NCBI GenBank assembly: GCA_963701385.1 | Contig: CAVOZW010000018.1 | Coordinates: forward strand, 84,056 to 148,055 | Length of the DNA stretch: 64,000 bases | Source: B30-G6 sp963701385 | GTDB taxonomy: Bacteria > Desulfobacterota > Desulfobacteria > Desulfobacterales > B30-G6 | Reading direction: 5' to 3' | In this document: positions 26,600-35,987 of the stretch, piece by piece | Numbering within the stretch: the first letter of the stretch is position 1 | How the letters are laid out: every line of letters begins with the position of its first letter | The notes under the pieces: model-generated | What the model saw: only the letters and a program-made list of their open reading frames with translations | Told to the model about the DNA's origin: nothing | Databases searched by the model: none | Translations under genes and position numbers: made by a program

Positions 26600-29500
26600 A
26601 TGAAAGATTGGTGCAATTGCAACACACTTTTACGGTGCATATTACCAATCATGTTCTTTTCCCTCATGGTAGTGCCTTCTCATGCAGATATTCCGACCAG
26701 TGGCGACTGGATTGTGACTGGTCTTGAAACCATAGATCATCAAATCATCACGCTTAATGGAAACTTGATTGTTCAAAATGGAGGGAGCCTTACACTCAGC
26801 AGCGTGACGCTTACAATGAACAACAGCTACAATGGAGAATATGGTATTCTCATAAAATCAGGAGGTGCCCTAACCATAGAAAAAGGGACTATCAACACTG
26901 CAACCCCCGATTCTGCTCGCTTCAGCTTTGCAGTTGAATCTGGGAGTCAATTCCTGATGAAAGATAGCGAGGTCCATGGATGCGGGTGGGGTCCGGACAG
27001 TGAAGACCTTTGGGATAAAGTGCCGATTTTGGGTGGGATGAGGGGTCTGGTTATCGACACCAGTGATGCTGTCATTGAAAACACGACGTTGTCCGGAAAC
27101 CACATAGGTATAATCTTGACGGGGACAGGTATTACCCTTGATAACAATCATATCCACTCAAACAACGTACATGGCATATACATACGTGGAGGTTCAAGGT
27201 GTCAGATTACCAATAACGCAATTCAGCATTCATCAATCAGCAGTCCTTTCAGGATGGTGGAAGGGGAAGATAATACCATCAAAGGCAATATCATTACCCT
27301 TTCCACAATACATAGAGGTGTCATCGAAACGATGTTTTCACACGGAAACGTGATCGAGGAAAATGATCTCTCAGGTCTGGGTGTAGCTGTTGCTTTGATG
27401 TTCGTATCAAACAACAACACAGTCAGAGGCAACACCATCGCGATGGATGAGACCGGAATCATGGTGTGGGGTTGGAACAACAAGATCGAAGGCAATGTTA
27501 TTTCAGATCCTTCAGATCGCACGGCTAACGGCATCTACATGGTTTATGCCTATAACAGCGTCGTGACCGAGAATACCATATCGAATGTAAAAATGGAGGG
27601 TATTTGGTTAAGACGCTCCTCAAACAACACAATCCTTAACAACCAGATTTCCGCTTCATCCACATACGATACGGCCTGGTCAAGTGGTTTTCTGCTCATG
27701 AGTTCGAGCAAGCGTAATGTCATATACGGAAATACTACTTCAGGTTTCCTCCGGGGTGTTTCGGTATTATTTTCCAGCGATGACAATATGATAGCAAACA
27801 ATGGTATCGCTTCTACCAAGTACCAAGCTATTGTCATCGATGATTGTACAGACAACATCGTATATGGCAACGACTTCGGGAATTATGGGCGATTGCCTTA
27901 CGACAACAACGAAAACCTCTGGGAACAAGATGGGATGGGAAATCACTGGCGTGACTATGTTGGAACAGACACCAACGGGGATGGTGTAGGTGATGAACCT
28001 TTTGTGGTCGGCCCTGAAGGAGCTGACAATTTTCCACTCATGAGTCCTATTGCTGTTGGCTCTCTGCCGGTTCCTGAAGTAAAGACTGCCTCCCCTCCCG
28101 AGTACGATACACTGTTTGGAAGGACAGTCACTGGCGCGGAAATCATCGAGAATCAAACGATTGTGTTGCATAGCATTAATGTTGAGAGCGGTGGAAGCCT
28201 GACCTTGAGAAATGTAGACCTGGTTACCGGCGCTTCGAAATGGTGCTCGGACTTGAGTGTGGCATCCGGTGGTTCACTTTCTATTTACAACTGTAAAATA
28301 TCGCATCTGGATAATGGCTATGGATTTCAAATGCAGCCGTCCAAAGGCTCAAATTTTGTTATGAAAGATAGCGAAATCGTCGGCTGTGGCCATGAGATGT
28401 GGTATGGTGGCATTCAAATTTACGCCGATCACGCAGTTCTTGAAAACAATTTGATCACAGATAGCATGATAAGTTTCTTTAATACCTCTGGCGGGCAAGT
28501 GACCGGAAACACTATATCGGGGAGCTATTGGGCGGTCAATATAGAAGGCTCAAGCGATATCACCGTCTCTAACAACACCCTCTATAATTGTATCGAACGT
28601 GCTGTGGGGGCGTATGACTCGAACAACATCATCCTAACGAACAACACCATCTCCGGCATCTGGGGAAACGGTATTGGAACATGGCTGAGCTTAAATAGCC
28701 AAATTAAGGGCAATAGCATTTCGGATATGAACGAAGTTTGTCGTGAAGCAATCGGTGTTTACGGAACAAATGGGGTAGCGAATGAAAACAATGTATCAGG
28801 TTGTTCCTTTGGTCTTATTTTGGGCCAAGGAAATACAGCAATAAATAACAGCGTATCAAATTGCTCAACAGGGATCCAGATGAATCGGGAAAGCGATGTC
28901 GAGGGCAACCTGATTGTAAACTGCGAAACTGGAATAGATCTGAATGGAGAAACTAACCAGATAATAGGCAATACTTTGTGGCGGTGTCACTCTGGTATCC
29001 AGGGCAGTTTTTGCAGGAACAACCTTATCTATCATAATAATCTCATAGAGAATGTTATTCAAGCATCTGCTGAGAATAGTGACAATCAGTGGGATAACAA
29101 TGGTGAGGGAAACTATTGGAGCGATTACACCGGCGTGGATACCGATGATGATGGCATAGGGGACATTCCATATCACATTGAATTGGACAGGACAGACAAT
29201 TACCCATTGGCTTTGCCTAAGGGGTTTGCGATCGATTCAATTAATCCAAAACGTAATGCTGAAGATATGCCGGTAGATACCCAGATTGTCATTACATTTG
29301 CAAAAGCTATGAATGTCTCAACTATTTCCTCCAACACTTTTACAATAAGTGATGGTTCAAACAATATCGTCGGTAACATATCTTATTATGAAACCACGGC
29401 GATGTTTTCACCAGATAATGATTTTGATTACGGCAAAATATATACCGTGACGCTGACGAATGGTATTGAGGATTTGGCGGGAAATCCTCTTTTGACTGAT

Positions 29501-29644
29501 TTCGTATGGTCATTTACGACTCAATCTGGAGACGTTAATGGATCTAATGGGGACGGTGGCGACAGTAGCGGGAATAGCGGGAATAGCGGGAGCAGCGGGA
29601 GTGGTTGCTTTATTGATATATTGGACATTAAAGGACATTCGTGA
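26600..29644 (+). CDS. Secreted double beta-helix protein with C-F-I tail
   Basis: The 1014-residue protein has a signal peptide (MFFSLMVVPSHA) and two right-handed parallel beta-helix blocks (about 30-480 and 510-870) built of N-x-I and G-N-x-I repeats. Each block closes with a NosD-like motif (YVGTDTNGDGVGDEPF; YTGVDTDDDGIGDIPY). An Ig-like Big_5 domain follows (about 885-990). Then comes a Ser/Gly/Asn-rich linker ending GSSGSGCFIDILDIKGHS. Beta-helix proteins of this kind bind or cleave polysaccharides, but no catalytic residues can be assigned. The tail resembles that of four other proteins here. Confidence 0.8.
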   Translation: MKDWCNCNTLLRCILPIMFFSLMVVPSHADIPTSGDWIVTGLETIDHQIITLNGNLIVQNGGSLTLSSVTLTMNNSYNGEYGILIKSGGALTIEKGTINTATPDSARFSFAVESGSQFLMKDSEVHGCGWGPDSEDLWDKVPILGGMRGLVIDTSDAVIENTTLSGNHIGIILTGTGITLDNNHIHSNNVHGIYIRGGSRCQITNNAIQHSSISSPFRMVEGEDNTIKGNIITLSTIHRGVIETMFSHGNVIEENDLSGLGVAVALMFVSNNNTVRGNTIAMDETGIMVWGWNNKIEGNVISDPSDRTANGIYMVYAYNSVVTENTISNVKMEGIWLRRSSNNTILNNQISASSTYDTAWSSGFLLMSSSKRNVIYGNTTSGFLRGVSVLFSSDDNMIANNGIASTKYQAIVIDDCTDNIVYGNDFGNYGRLPYDNNENLWEQDGMGNHWRDYVGTDTNGDGVGDEPFVVGPEGADNFPLMSPIAVGSLPVPEVKTASPPEYDTLFGRTVTGAEIIENQTIVLHSINVESGGSLTLRNVDLVTGASKWCSDLSVASGGSLSIYNCKISHLDNGYGFQMQPSKGSNFVMKDSEIVGCGHEMWYGGIQIYADHAVLENNLITDSMISFFNTSGGQVTGNTISGSYWAVNIEGSSDITVSNNTLYNCIERAVGAYDSNNIILTNNTISGIWGNGIGTWLSLNSQIKGNSISDMNEVCREAIGVYGTNGVANENNVSGCSFGLILGQGNTAINNSVSNCSTGIQMNRESDVEGNLIVNCETGIDLNGETNQIIGNTLWRCHSGIQGSFCRNNLIYHNNLIENVIQASAENSDNQWDNNGEGNYWSDYTGVDTDDDGIGDIPYHIELDRTDNYPLALPKGFAIDSINPKRNAEDMPVDTQIVITFAKAMNVSTISSNTFTISDGSNNIVGNISYYETTAMFSPDNDFDYGKIYTVTLTNGIEDLAGNPLLTDFVWSFTTQSGDVNGSNGDGGDSSGNSGNSGSSGSGCFIDILDIKGHS

Positions 29645-29741
29645 AGAACTTGCATTATTAAAGCAAGTTTTGCACAAATGTCCCTTAATTTACAGGACAA
29701 AACTTGTAAAATTAGAGACTCGGGTAGTGCCTTGGGGATGA
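29538..29741 (+). CDS. Overlapping small membrane-protein frame
   Basis: A 67-codon frame overlaps the last 107 nt of the beta-helix gene in another frame and continues 97 nt past its stop. It has a GGAG site and ATG at 29538, a hydrophobic stretch (GIAGIAGAAGVVALLIYW) and a charged helix (KDIREELALLKQVL). The hydrophobic part could be a by-product, because GGT/GGC codons shifted by one base read as Val/Ala. The helical part lies beyond the other gene's stop and looks coding by itself. It may be a small anchor protein or an alternative C-terminus reached by frameshift. Confidence 0.4.
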   Translation: MDLMGTVATVAGIAGIAGAAGVVALLIYWTLKDIREELALLKQVLHKCPLIYRTKLVKLETRVVPWG

Positions 29742-29850
29742 CCAAAGCACATCGGCAAAATTCGATAAGATTTCAGTTACAAAGATTATCTCCATCTCTC
29801 AGCAATAACCTGCAGTGAAATCGATTAAACTTAATAAGGATAAAAAAAGC

Positions 29851-30402
29851 ATGGGATTGAGTGCAAAGCAGCAAAAACAAATCGATGACATTCTCCATTC
29901 AAACGATTATACCGATTATAATTGGATTGACCCCCAGAAGATTATCGTAGCCCAATGGGTCCGAATGAAATGCATGTTCGGCTGTGGGGAGTATGGCCAT
30001 GGTGGCACTTGTCCTCCCAATACCCCGTCAGTTTCTGAATGTAAGTTCTTTTTCAAAGAATATACAAATGCTATTCTTATGCACTTTGAAGGCAAAATGA
30101 AAAAGCCCGAGGATCGCCATTCCTGGTCAGCCCGCATCAATGCAAGATTGGTCAAGCTGGAACGCGCTGTTTTCCTGGCCGGTTTCGAACGTGCTTTTGT
30201 ACTCTTTATGGACTCGTGCAGTTTCTGCAAAGAGTGCACTGGCAGTCGAGAAACTTGCGACAAGCCGCGTATGGCCCGTCCCGCTCCGGAGGCAATGGCT
30301 GTAGATGTCTATTCAACCGTTCGTCAATTTGGGTATGAGATCAGCGTCCGAACCGACTATGATCAGAAAATGGACCGCTATGCTTTTTTAATGGTATATT
30401 AG
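29851..30402 (+). CDS. DUF2284 metal-binding protein
   Basis: The product of about 183 residues belongs to DUF2284, predicted cysteine-rich metal-binding proteins of anaerobes. Visible features are RMKCMFGCGEYGHGGTCPPN near the N-terminus and CSFCKECTGSRETCDKP near residue 130, together a likely iron-sulfur site, followed by RMARPAPEAMAVDVYSTVRQ. I chose the ATG at 29851 (AAGGA 10 nt upstream); a GTG at 29815 is also possible. No operon partner is evident. Confidence 0.8.
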   Translation: MGLSAKQQKQIDDILHSNDYTDYNWIDPQKIIVAQWVRMKCMFGCGEYGHGGTCPPNTPSVSECKFFFKEYTNAILMHFEGKMKKPEDRHSWSARINARLVKLERAVFLAGFERAFVLFMDSCSFCKECTGSRETCDKPRMARPAPEAMAVDVYSTVRQFGYEISVRTDYDQKMDRYAFLMVY

Positions 30403-30632
30403 AAGTAGCTCTTCACACCCTAAATTAAAAAATTACATCACCACCGCGAGTGAAATGAAATTGTGGAACAGGTCTTTTACCAGGAATAATTTTTCTTGAG
30501 CGCCACAATTTTTTATTAAGATCTTTAATAGCATATCGGCAATAGGCGCCAACTGGGAATAGTCTCCATCTATTAGTAATCGATACCTATCTGAAAATTA
30601 GACTTTATATAGTGATGAATGTGGAGGAAACA

Positions 30633-30992
30633 ATGAAGATAGTAAAAAGTAAGCAAGTGGAAAAAGAGCAATTTATCACGCCACTTTTCACAGGAACAGA
30701 TGTAATGAAGCAGGTGCTTTTACCAGAAAGCGAGGAATATGAAATGAGTATTGTAAGCTTTGGGAAGGGAGTCCGAAACAAATTCCATGCTCATGATGCT
30801 GAACAGGTACTTATCGTTACAAAAGGCAGGGGAATTGTTGCAACAGAAGATAAAGAGACAGTTATTTCGTTAGGTGATGTTGTCTTAATTCCAACTGGTG
30901 AAAAGCATTGGCATGGCGCCACTGAAGACTCTGAATTTTCACATATTTATTTTTTTAAAAAAGGATGCAAATTAACGCAACTTGAAGAATAG
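30633..30992 (+). CDS. Single-domain cupin protein
   Basis: The 119-residue protein is a small cupin barrel. Motif 1 is HAHDAEQVLIVTKGRG and motif 2 is GDVVLIPTGEKHWHGA, giving the His/Glu metal ligands. Such proteins are often isomerases, dioxygenases or sensors; no substrate can be named. The start at 30633 follows GGAGG; an earlier in-frame ATG has no such site. Confidence 0.85.
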   Translation: MKIVKSKQVEKEQFITPLFTGTDVMKQVLLPESEEYEMSIVSFGKGVRNKFHAHDAEQVLIVTKGRGIVATEDKETVISLGDVVLIPTGEKHWHGATEDSEFSHIYFFKKGCKLTQLEE

Positions 30993-31133
30993 CTTTCGAT
31001 GAAAAAAATGTATGTGCTAAAAAAATATCTGAACTTTGGTCCAACCGTGAATATTCTCCATATATCTTAGTTTTGAAAACCGGTTGAATATATATCCGCT
31101 ACACTTCCTATACATTTTTCATAGGAGACTGGC

Positions 31134-32051
31134 ATGAAATTGAAATGGTTTTCAGTCCTATTTGCGATACTCTTAATTTTGTCAATTGGAATATATTATA
31201 TGCTTGACCCTGAAGCCAATGAGTTGGATGAACCTGAACGAGCACGATTGGGAGGTACATATTTAAAACTTTCTGGAGGCACTACACATTATAAATTAGA
31301 GGGTCCGGTTGATGGTAAGGTTGTAGTTCTTGTTCATGGTGGAACTGTTCCAATGTGGACTTGGGACAAACAGGTTCTGTCACTTAGAAAATTAGGTTAC
31401 AGAGTTCTGAGTTACGACATGTATGGAAGAGGATATTCTGATCGGCCCGAAATTACCTATGATCAGGACACCTATCAAAAGCAGTTATTGGAACTTGTCG
31501 ATAAGCTTGGTTTAACCAAACAGTTTGACTTGATCGGATATTCTCTTGGTGGAGGCACAGTGGTTAAATTCACTGCTCACAATCCGCAAAGGGTCCGAAA
31601 GCTGGTATTGATTTCACCATTGATAAATAACTTTAAAGTCCCATCTATTTTTCGAATACCTATATTGGGAGAATTTATGTCTCGTTTAATAGGTATCAAG
31701 ATAATAACAAAACGTTTTATGTCCTTGGTTGAAAATAATCCAGACGCTGAAAAATATACAACGCTTTTTAAAGACCAAACCACCTATAAAGGATTCCAAC
31801 AATCAATCTTATCAATGCTAAGAAATAATGCAGTTGGGGATTACAGTAAATCTTATCAGATGGTTGGCAAGCAGAATCGTGAGATATTACTTATTTGGGG
31901 AACTGAAGATACTGAAATTTCAAAGCAAATGATAAGCAATATTCAGTCTTTCATTTCTAACCTGACTTTTAAGCCTGTTGAAAGCGTTGGTCATGGAATC
32001 GTGTTCCAAAAGCCTGATACTGTAAATAGCTTAATAAATAGTTTTCTGTGA
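31134..32051 (+). CDS. Membrane-anchored alpha/beta hydrolase
   Basis: The 305-residue protein starts with one membrane helix (WFSVLFAILLILSIGIYYML) and then an alpha/beta hydrolase domain: VLVHGGTVPMWTWD, YDMYGRGYSDRP, nucleophile elbow GYSLGGGT (Ser about 143), acid in IWGTEDTEI and late His in SVGHGIVFQ. The helix would place the enzyme on the periplasmic side or hold it to the membrane. Substrate unknown. It stands alone. Confidence 0.85.
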   Translation: MKLKWFSVLFAILLILSIGIYYMLDPEANELDEPERARLGGTYLKLSGGTTHYKLEGPVDGKVVVLVHGGTVPMWTWDKQVLSLRKLGYRVLSYDMYGRGYSDRPEITYDQDTYQKQLLELVDKLGLTKQFDLIGYSLGGGTVVKFTAHNPQRVRKLVLISPLINNFKVPSIFRIPILGEFMSRLIGIKIITKRFMSLVENNPDAEKYTTLFKDQTTYKGFQQSILSMLRNNAVGDYSKSYQMVGKQNREILLIWGTEDTEISKQMISNIQSFISNLTFKPVESVGHGIVFQKPDTVNSLINSFL

Positions 32052-32175
32052 TTTTCTTGTTGGTGGGCTTATTCGCTTTGCACAACAGGTTATTACCATA
32101 GATACCATGCTTTTTCTTGTTTTAGAATCTGGTGACATCTCAAACGATGTTGCAGTTTTCAATATCCTAAATTCT

Positions 32176-32263
32176 TACCGGTGTGCGATTATTAGCACCA
32201 CCGACCATATCTTGCATTCATAGGCCCCTCCGTGGTACGCTGGGTATAACCAGATGGTATCTG
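32176..32263 (-). repeat. Repeat family R, copy R1
   Basis: The plus-strand landmarks are TACCGGTGTGCGATTATTAG, CTTGCATTCATAGG, CTCCGTGGTACGCTGGG and ATAACCAGATGGTATC. The same landmarks occur at 42.9, 51.1, 53.0 and 57.4 kb. The copy ends about 110 nt before the truncated DUF2892 gene. Confidence 0.8.
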
Positions 32264-32369
32264 ACAAATTGCCGGATAGTTGGACTTGTCTCAATCTATC
32301 ACCTGTTCAGTGATATTTGGTTTTCTGATCAGATAAATAAAAGGCGTTTAACATATCTGGAGGTGGGCT

Positions 32370-32519
32370 ATGAAGAAAAATGTAGGATCAGCAGATAGAG
32401 CCATAAGAATTGTAGCCGGTTTGATTATTATTGGTATTTATTTCAAAAGTTGGATATTCTCCATAAATCTGCACCTATCGTCCATCAGTAAACAGTATAG
32501 GGGATTTTGGTCATGTTAA
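32370..32519 (+). CDS. DUF2892/YgaP-like membrane protein, shortened
   Basis: A 49-residue frame with a strong ribosome-binding site (GGAGGTGGGCT) starts MKKNVGSADRAIRIVAGLII, the hallmark start of small DUF2892 membrane proteins. After IYFKSW the family sequence stops; the expected second helix and the CPLY end are replaced by unrelated residues before a TAA. It may be a decayed gene or a one-helix remnant. Its last codons overlap the next gene. Confidence 0.6.
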   Translation: MKKNVGSADRAIRIVAGLIIIGIYFKSWIFSINLHLSSISKQYRGFWSC

Positions 32520-33271
32520 AACAATATTTGATCTTAGCTCTTACAATTCCTTTCATTTTATCAAATTTTGCTCGCGCAGATCAGCTCGCACCAGTTGTTA
32601 GTGATGTGCAGGTGAAATATGTTGCAGATACAGTCGCCATGATTACTTGGACAACTGATGAGCAGAGCAATAGTATCATTCGATATGATCTAATTGACAA
32701 TATCTGGGAAACCTATACGTTCTCAAAAAATGTTGCAGAACCTGTGAAAGACCACACAATTATAGTTACCAACCTTCAGCCTATGACTGAATATTTTTTT
32801 AGAGTAGGCAGCGAGGATCCAGAAGGAAACGGCCCATTATTAAATCCAAACGCGACAAATCCATCTAATGAGATGACTTTCACAACAGCTGTTGGACCAG
32901 ATGTTACTGCGCCACAAATAGTTGGTGACGTAATTTTAACAGAAATAACAGACACAACTGTGGTTATCGAATGGACAACTGACGAACCTGGTGACAGCGA
33001 AGTTCAATATGACACTATGAGTGCTTCATGGGCGTCCTATGCGTTTAGTGAAAATGATTCAAAAATGGACACCGATCATGAAAACACAATAACAGGGTTA
33101 GCTCCAAATACCCTATACTTTTTCAGGGTAAGTTCCACAGACCTATTTGGGAATAATCATGCAACAAGCCTTGTTGATAAAAATCCTTCTATTGAATATA
33201 ATTTTATTACAGAAGATGATAACGGTGGTGGCGGCGGTGCTCCCTTTTGCTTTGTTGGTTCAATTAGATGA
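32513..33271 (+). CDS. Secreted fibronectin-like protein with C-F tail
   Basis: The 252-residue protein has a signal peptide (LILALTIPFILSNFARA) and two fibronectin-type-III-like repeats (about 27-120 and 125-225). Each has the pattern V-x-I-x-W-T-T-D-E then an NLQPMTEYFFRV or GLAPNTLYFFRV strand, as in the N-terminal domain of purple acid phosphatases. It ends DDNGGGGGAPFCFVGSIR, a variant of the tail shared in this window. I start at ATG 32513 (AGGGG upstream). No enzymatic domain is present. Confidence 0.75.
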   Translation: MLKQYLILALTIPFILSNFARADQLAPVVSDVQVKYVADTVAMITWTTDEQSNSIIRYDLIDNIWETYTFSKNVAEPVKDHTIIVTNLQPMTEYFFRVGSEDPEGNGPLLNPNATNPSNEMTFTTAVGPDVTAPQIVGDVILTEITDTTVVIEWTTDEPGDSEVQYDTMSASWASYAFSENDSKMDTDHENTITGLAPNTLYFFRVSSTDLFGNNHATSLVDKNPSIEYNFITEDDNGGGGGAPFCFVGSIR

Positions 33272-33496
33272 TGTCTTCACTTTTGCTATAGCGGTGATTA
33301 TCTCCATAAATCACTACATTGGTCATGGTAAATATCTTGCATGCTTTGACAGATTATGTATAGTCTAACTCAAGATTTCCAACCTTGTACCTACTGTATT
33401 GTCTCGTCTGCCATTTCCAAGTTGGCGGAACCAATCTTAACCTGAGAGCTCTAATATATTACTAAATGTTCCTATTGAACCGAAAAGGAGGTCGCT

Positions 33497-34576
33497 ATGG
33501 CTGAAGTCCATGAAAAACTTCGAGAACGACTCGATATGTTTCCACAGGGATTTCCAAAAACCAAAAGTGGTGTTGAATTAGAAATATTGGAAAAGCTATT
33601 TACAGCTGAAGAAGCTAAGATTGCCATGTCTTTAATGCCATATCCTGAGCCAGTCGCCGCCATTGCAGAGAGGACCAATCAAGATGGCCAAGAATTGGGG
33701 CAAACCCTATATGATATGTCCAAAAGAGGGTTGATTCTTCGTTTTAAAGAATCTGAGGAAGTAATTTATTATTTCTTGGCACCTTGGGTAGTTGGGATAT
33801 GGGAATTTCAAGTGAATCGTTTGAACAAAGAAAACATTCCGATGTACGAAAAATTCTATCAGGAAGGCATAGTGGTTTCTGCCAAAGGTAAAAGTGTTGG
33901 GGGGTTTCGGGTAATTCCAGTTGAACAGGAAATAAAGGACGACAAAGAAATCCAGCCATATGAACAAGTTTCAGAAATCATAGAAGCAAATTCAAAATTC
34001 GCTGTTGCAGACTGTATTTGCCGTAAAGAATCTGAAATAATGGGAGATAAATGTGATAAATTATTAGAAGCTTGTATGACATTTGGTTTTGCCGCTGACT
34101 ATTACATCGAAAATGGAATGGCACGGGAAATTTCAAAAGAGGAAGCTAAGCAGATCCTTCTCAAAGCAGAGGAAGACGGGTTGGTCCATTGCTCATCAAA
34201 TCACAAGGGCGAGAAGATATTCATCTGCAACTGTTGTGGGTGTCATTGCAAGGCATTGGCTTATATAACGAAACACGATATGCCTGGCCTGATTGCTCAG
34301 TCGGATTATTATGCATCGGTAGATGCTGACACTTGTGAAGGTTGCGAATCCTGCACTGATCGCTGTCAGGTTGATGCAATAGAAATGATAGACGAAATTG
34401 CAGTTGTAACAGTTGAAAGTTGCATTGGATGTGGTTTATGTGTGTCAACCTGCCCAACAGGATCTATGTCCATGGTTCATAAACAACACGATGCCTTGTC
34501 TCATATTTTTGCTGACGATAACGATCTTATGCAGGCAAGAGCAAAAGATACGGGCAAGACTTTTCCTTTCGAATAA
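33497..34576 (+). CDS. Winged-helix/4Fe-4S ferredoxin protein
   Basis: The 359-residue cytoplasmic protein starts with a winged-helix-like region (about 30-100, GQELGQTLYDMSKRGLILRF). A Cys-rich middle follows (DCICRKESEIMGDKCDKL, then CNCCGCHCKAL). It ends with two 4Fe-4S motifs, CEGCESCTDRCQ and CIGCGLCVSTCP. Proteins of this build are common in anaerobic Desulfobacterota and probably act in electron transfer, but partners are unknown. AAGGAGG precedes the start. A terminator follows. Confidence 0.8.
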   Translation: MAEVHEKLRERLDMFPQGFPKTKSGVELEILEKLFTAEEAKIAMSLMPYPEPVAAIAERTNQDGQELGQTLYDMSKRGLILRFKESEEVIYYFLAPWVVGIWEFQVNRLNKENIPMYEKFYQEGIVVSAKGKSVGGFRVIPVEQEIKDDKEIQPYEQVSEIIEANSKFAVADCICRKESEIMGDKCDKLLEACMTFGFAADYYIENGMAREISKEEAKQILLKAEEDGLVHCSSNHKGEKIFICNCCGCHCKALAYITKHDMPGLIAQSDYYASVDADTCEGCESCTDRCQVDAIEMIDEIAVVTVESCIGCGLCVSTCPTGSMSMVHKQHDALSHIFADDNDLMQARAKDTGKTFPFE

Positions 34577-34589
34577 TTCTTATGTTTGT

Positions 34590-34625
34590 ACCGGGGGGTC
34601 ATAACCGGCCTCCGGTCCTTTTTCC
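34590..34625 (+). terminator. Terminator after ferredoxin gene
   Basis: An 8-bp stem ACCGGGGG/CCTCCGGT (one G-T pair) with an 11-nt loop is followed by CCTTTTT. It lies 14 nt after the stop codon. Confidence 0.75.
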
Positions 34626-34794
34626 ATTTAATTTGTGGGTATATTCTACCGAACAAGGCAATTAAGTCTTGCCTGTTCACGCTCATACCTTGGTACGTAT
34701 AGTTCCAACTTATTCATTTTCGTGATGTTTACAGGTTTTTTAGAATATCACCACCATAGCCATTTTTAGGCGACCTGCATTATTATATTATCAA

Positions 34795-34828
34795 GGGGAG
34801 AATCGTTTCAGCCGATTTTCCCTTTTTT
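34795..34828 (+). terminator. Second, orphan terminator
   Basis: The stem GGGGAGAATCG/CGATTTTCCC, imperfect by one pair, is followed by six T. No protein gene lies between this and the terminator at 34590, so it may end an unannotated small RNA or act as a back-up. Confidence 0.6.
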
Positions 34829-34935
34829 GCATTTTTGTAAGAAAAATGATATCTGTAGCGGTGATCATGGCAATTTTCAGAGTGGAATTTAGTGTTATCA
34901 AAGGTTTTTCCGGGTCTGTTAAACCTGCACTTGTC

Positions 34936-35028
34936 TCCATGTATCAACGGTGAGGGAATGGCAAGACACCTGAAAAATGCACCTTCCAAAACGTTTAAAA
35001 CACCCATTTCTTGACCCATCCCACCAAA
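34936..35028 (-). repeat. Repeat family R, second-half copy (D1)
   Basis: On the minus strand this reads GGTCAAGA, GTTTTAAACG, then TTGATACATGGAGAC, which aligns with 53140-53235, the outer half of the longest R copy. It lies in the otherwise empty 34.83-35.18 kb gap. Confidence 0.6.
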
Positions 35029-35180
35029 TCATGTATGTACCTAATATTGCATTTAAATTACAGCTGATCTGATACTGATTTCCAAATTTAAGCCTGAGTT
35101 GGTCTGAATCTCGACCTGTTCTTACCTTTTCAAGGAGTACCATCTTCTTAATCCGCAATCGGATGAAACAAGGGTGATCC

Positions 35181-35987
35181 ATGCCACTGAAGATAAAGTT
35201 ACAAGAAAACTTTAAGCAATCATTTCTTCGAATATTGATGATATCTTTAGTTTTTTTTTCAGCCTGCTCTACCGAAAAAGGGGATTCGTTAACCAAAATA
35301 AGAAAAAATGGACAAATCAGTTTTGCGATGGAAGGGACCTATCCACCATTTAGTTTCTTTACAGATAAAAACGAATTGGTGGGCTTTGATGTGGATGTAG
35401 CCCGTGAAGTAGGCAAGCGACTTGGAGTTAAAGTGAAAATTGTTACAACAGAGTGGCGTAAAATTATTCCGGGACTACATTCAAGGGCTTATGACGGCAT
35501 CTTGGCAAGCATGGCTGTGACCGAAGAACGCCTGAAACTTGTCGCCTTTTCAGTGCCTTACTACTACTCCGGGGCACAGCTTATGGTTCGATCAGATGCC
35601 TTATTTAAAAGCCCTACAGATCTTAAAGAAAGGACTATCGGCGTGGTTGTTGGAACAACCTACGAAAACGACGCTAAATTGTTGGGAGCGAGTCGTATTC
35701 GATTGTATAAGGATGATAACCAAACCATGCATGATCTTCACGAGGGAGTTTTAGATGGGGTCATTACCGACAAAGTTGTAGGTTTTTACCTCACGAACAG
35801 CGGGCAGTTCGACATTAAGCGCTTAGGTACAGTTCTACGAAGTGAGAAAATCGCAGTGGCCTTTCACAAGGAAGACGGTGCTCTTCTTAAAAAAGTGAAC
35901 GAAGTTTTGGAAGCCATGCATAACGACGGAACCTTGGACGATCTTATAAAAAAGGTGGCCCTGGGTGAATATAATTTTTCCAAATGA
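35181..35987 (+). CDS. Orphan family 3 solute-binding lipoprotein
   Basis: The 268-residue protein has a lipoprotein signal (LVFFSACSTEKG) and the family 3 periplasmic-binding fold: GTYPPFSFF, LVGFDVDVAREVGKRLG, WRKIIPGLHSRAYDGILASM, TEERLKLVAFSVPYY and the Arg/Asp ligand pattern for amino acids. No permease or ATPase is next to it. It may serve a distant transporter or act as a sensor input. An ATG without a strong ribosome-binding site starts the frame. Confidence 0.85.
   Translation: MPLKIKLQENFKQSFLRILMISLVFFSACSTEKGDSLTKIRKNGQISFAMEGTYPPFSFFTDKNELVGFDVDVAREVGKRLGVKVKIVTTEWRKIIPGLHSRAYDGILASMAVTEERLKLVAFSVPYYYSGAQLMVRSDALFKSPTDLKERTIGVVVGTTYENDAKLLGASRIRLYKDDNQTMHDLHEGVLDGVITDKVVGFYLTNSGQFDIKRLGTVLRSEKIAVAFHKEDGALLKKVNEVLEAMHNDGTLDDLIKKVALGEYNFSK

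Noticed and set aside
33147..33368. Hydrophobic frame overlapping the end of the fibronectin-like gene
   Set aside because: Its hydrophobicity comes from Gly codons read one base off, and unlike the 29.5 kb case there is no ribosome-binding site or coding-like continuation.
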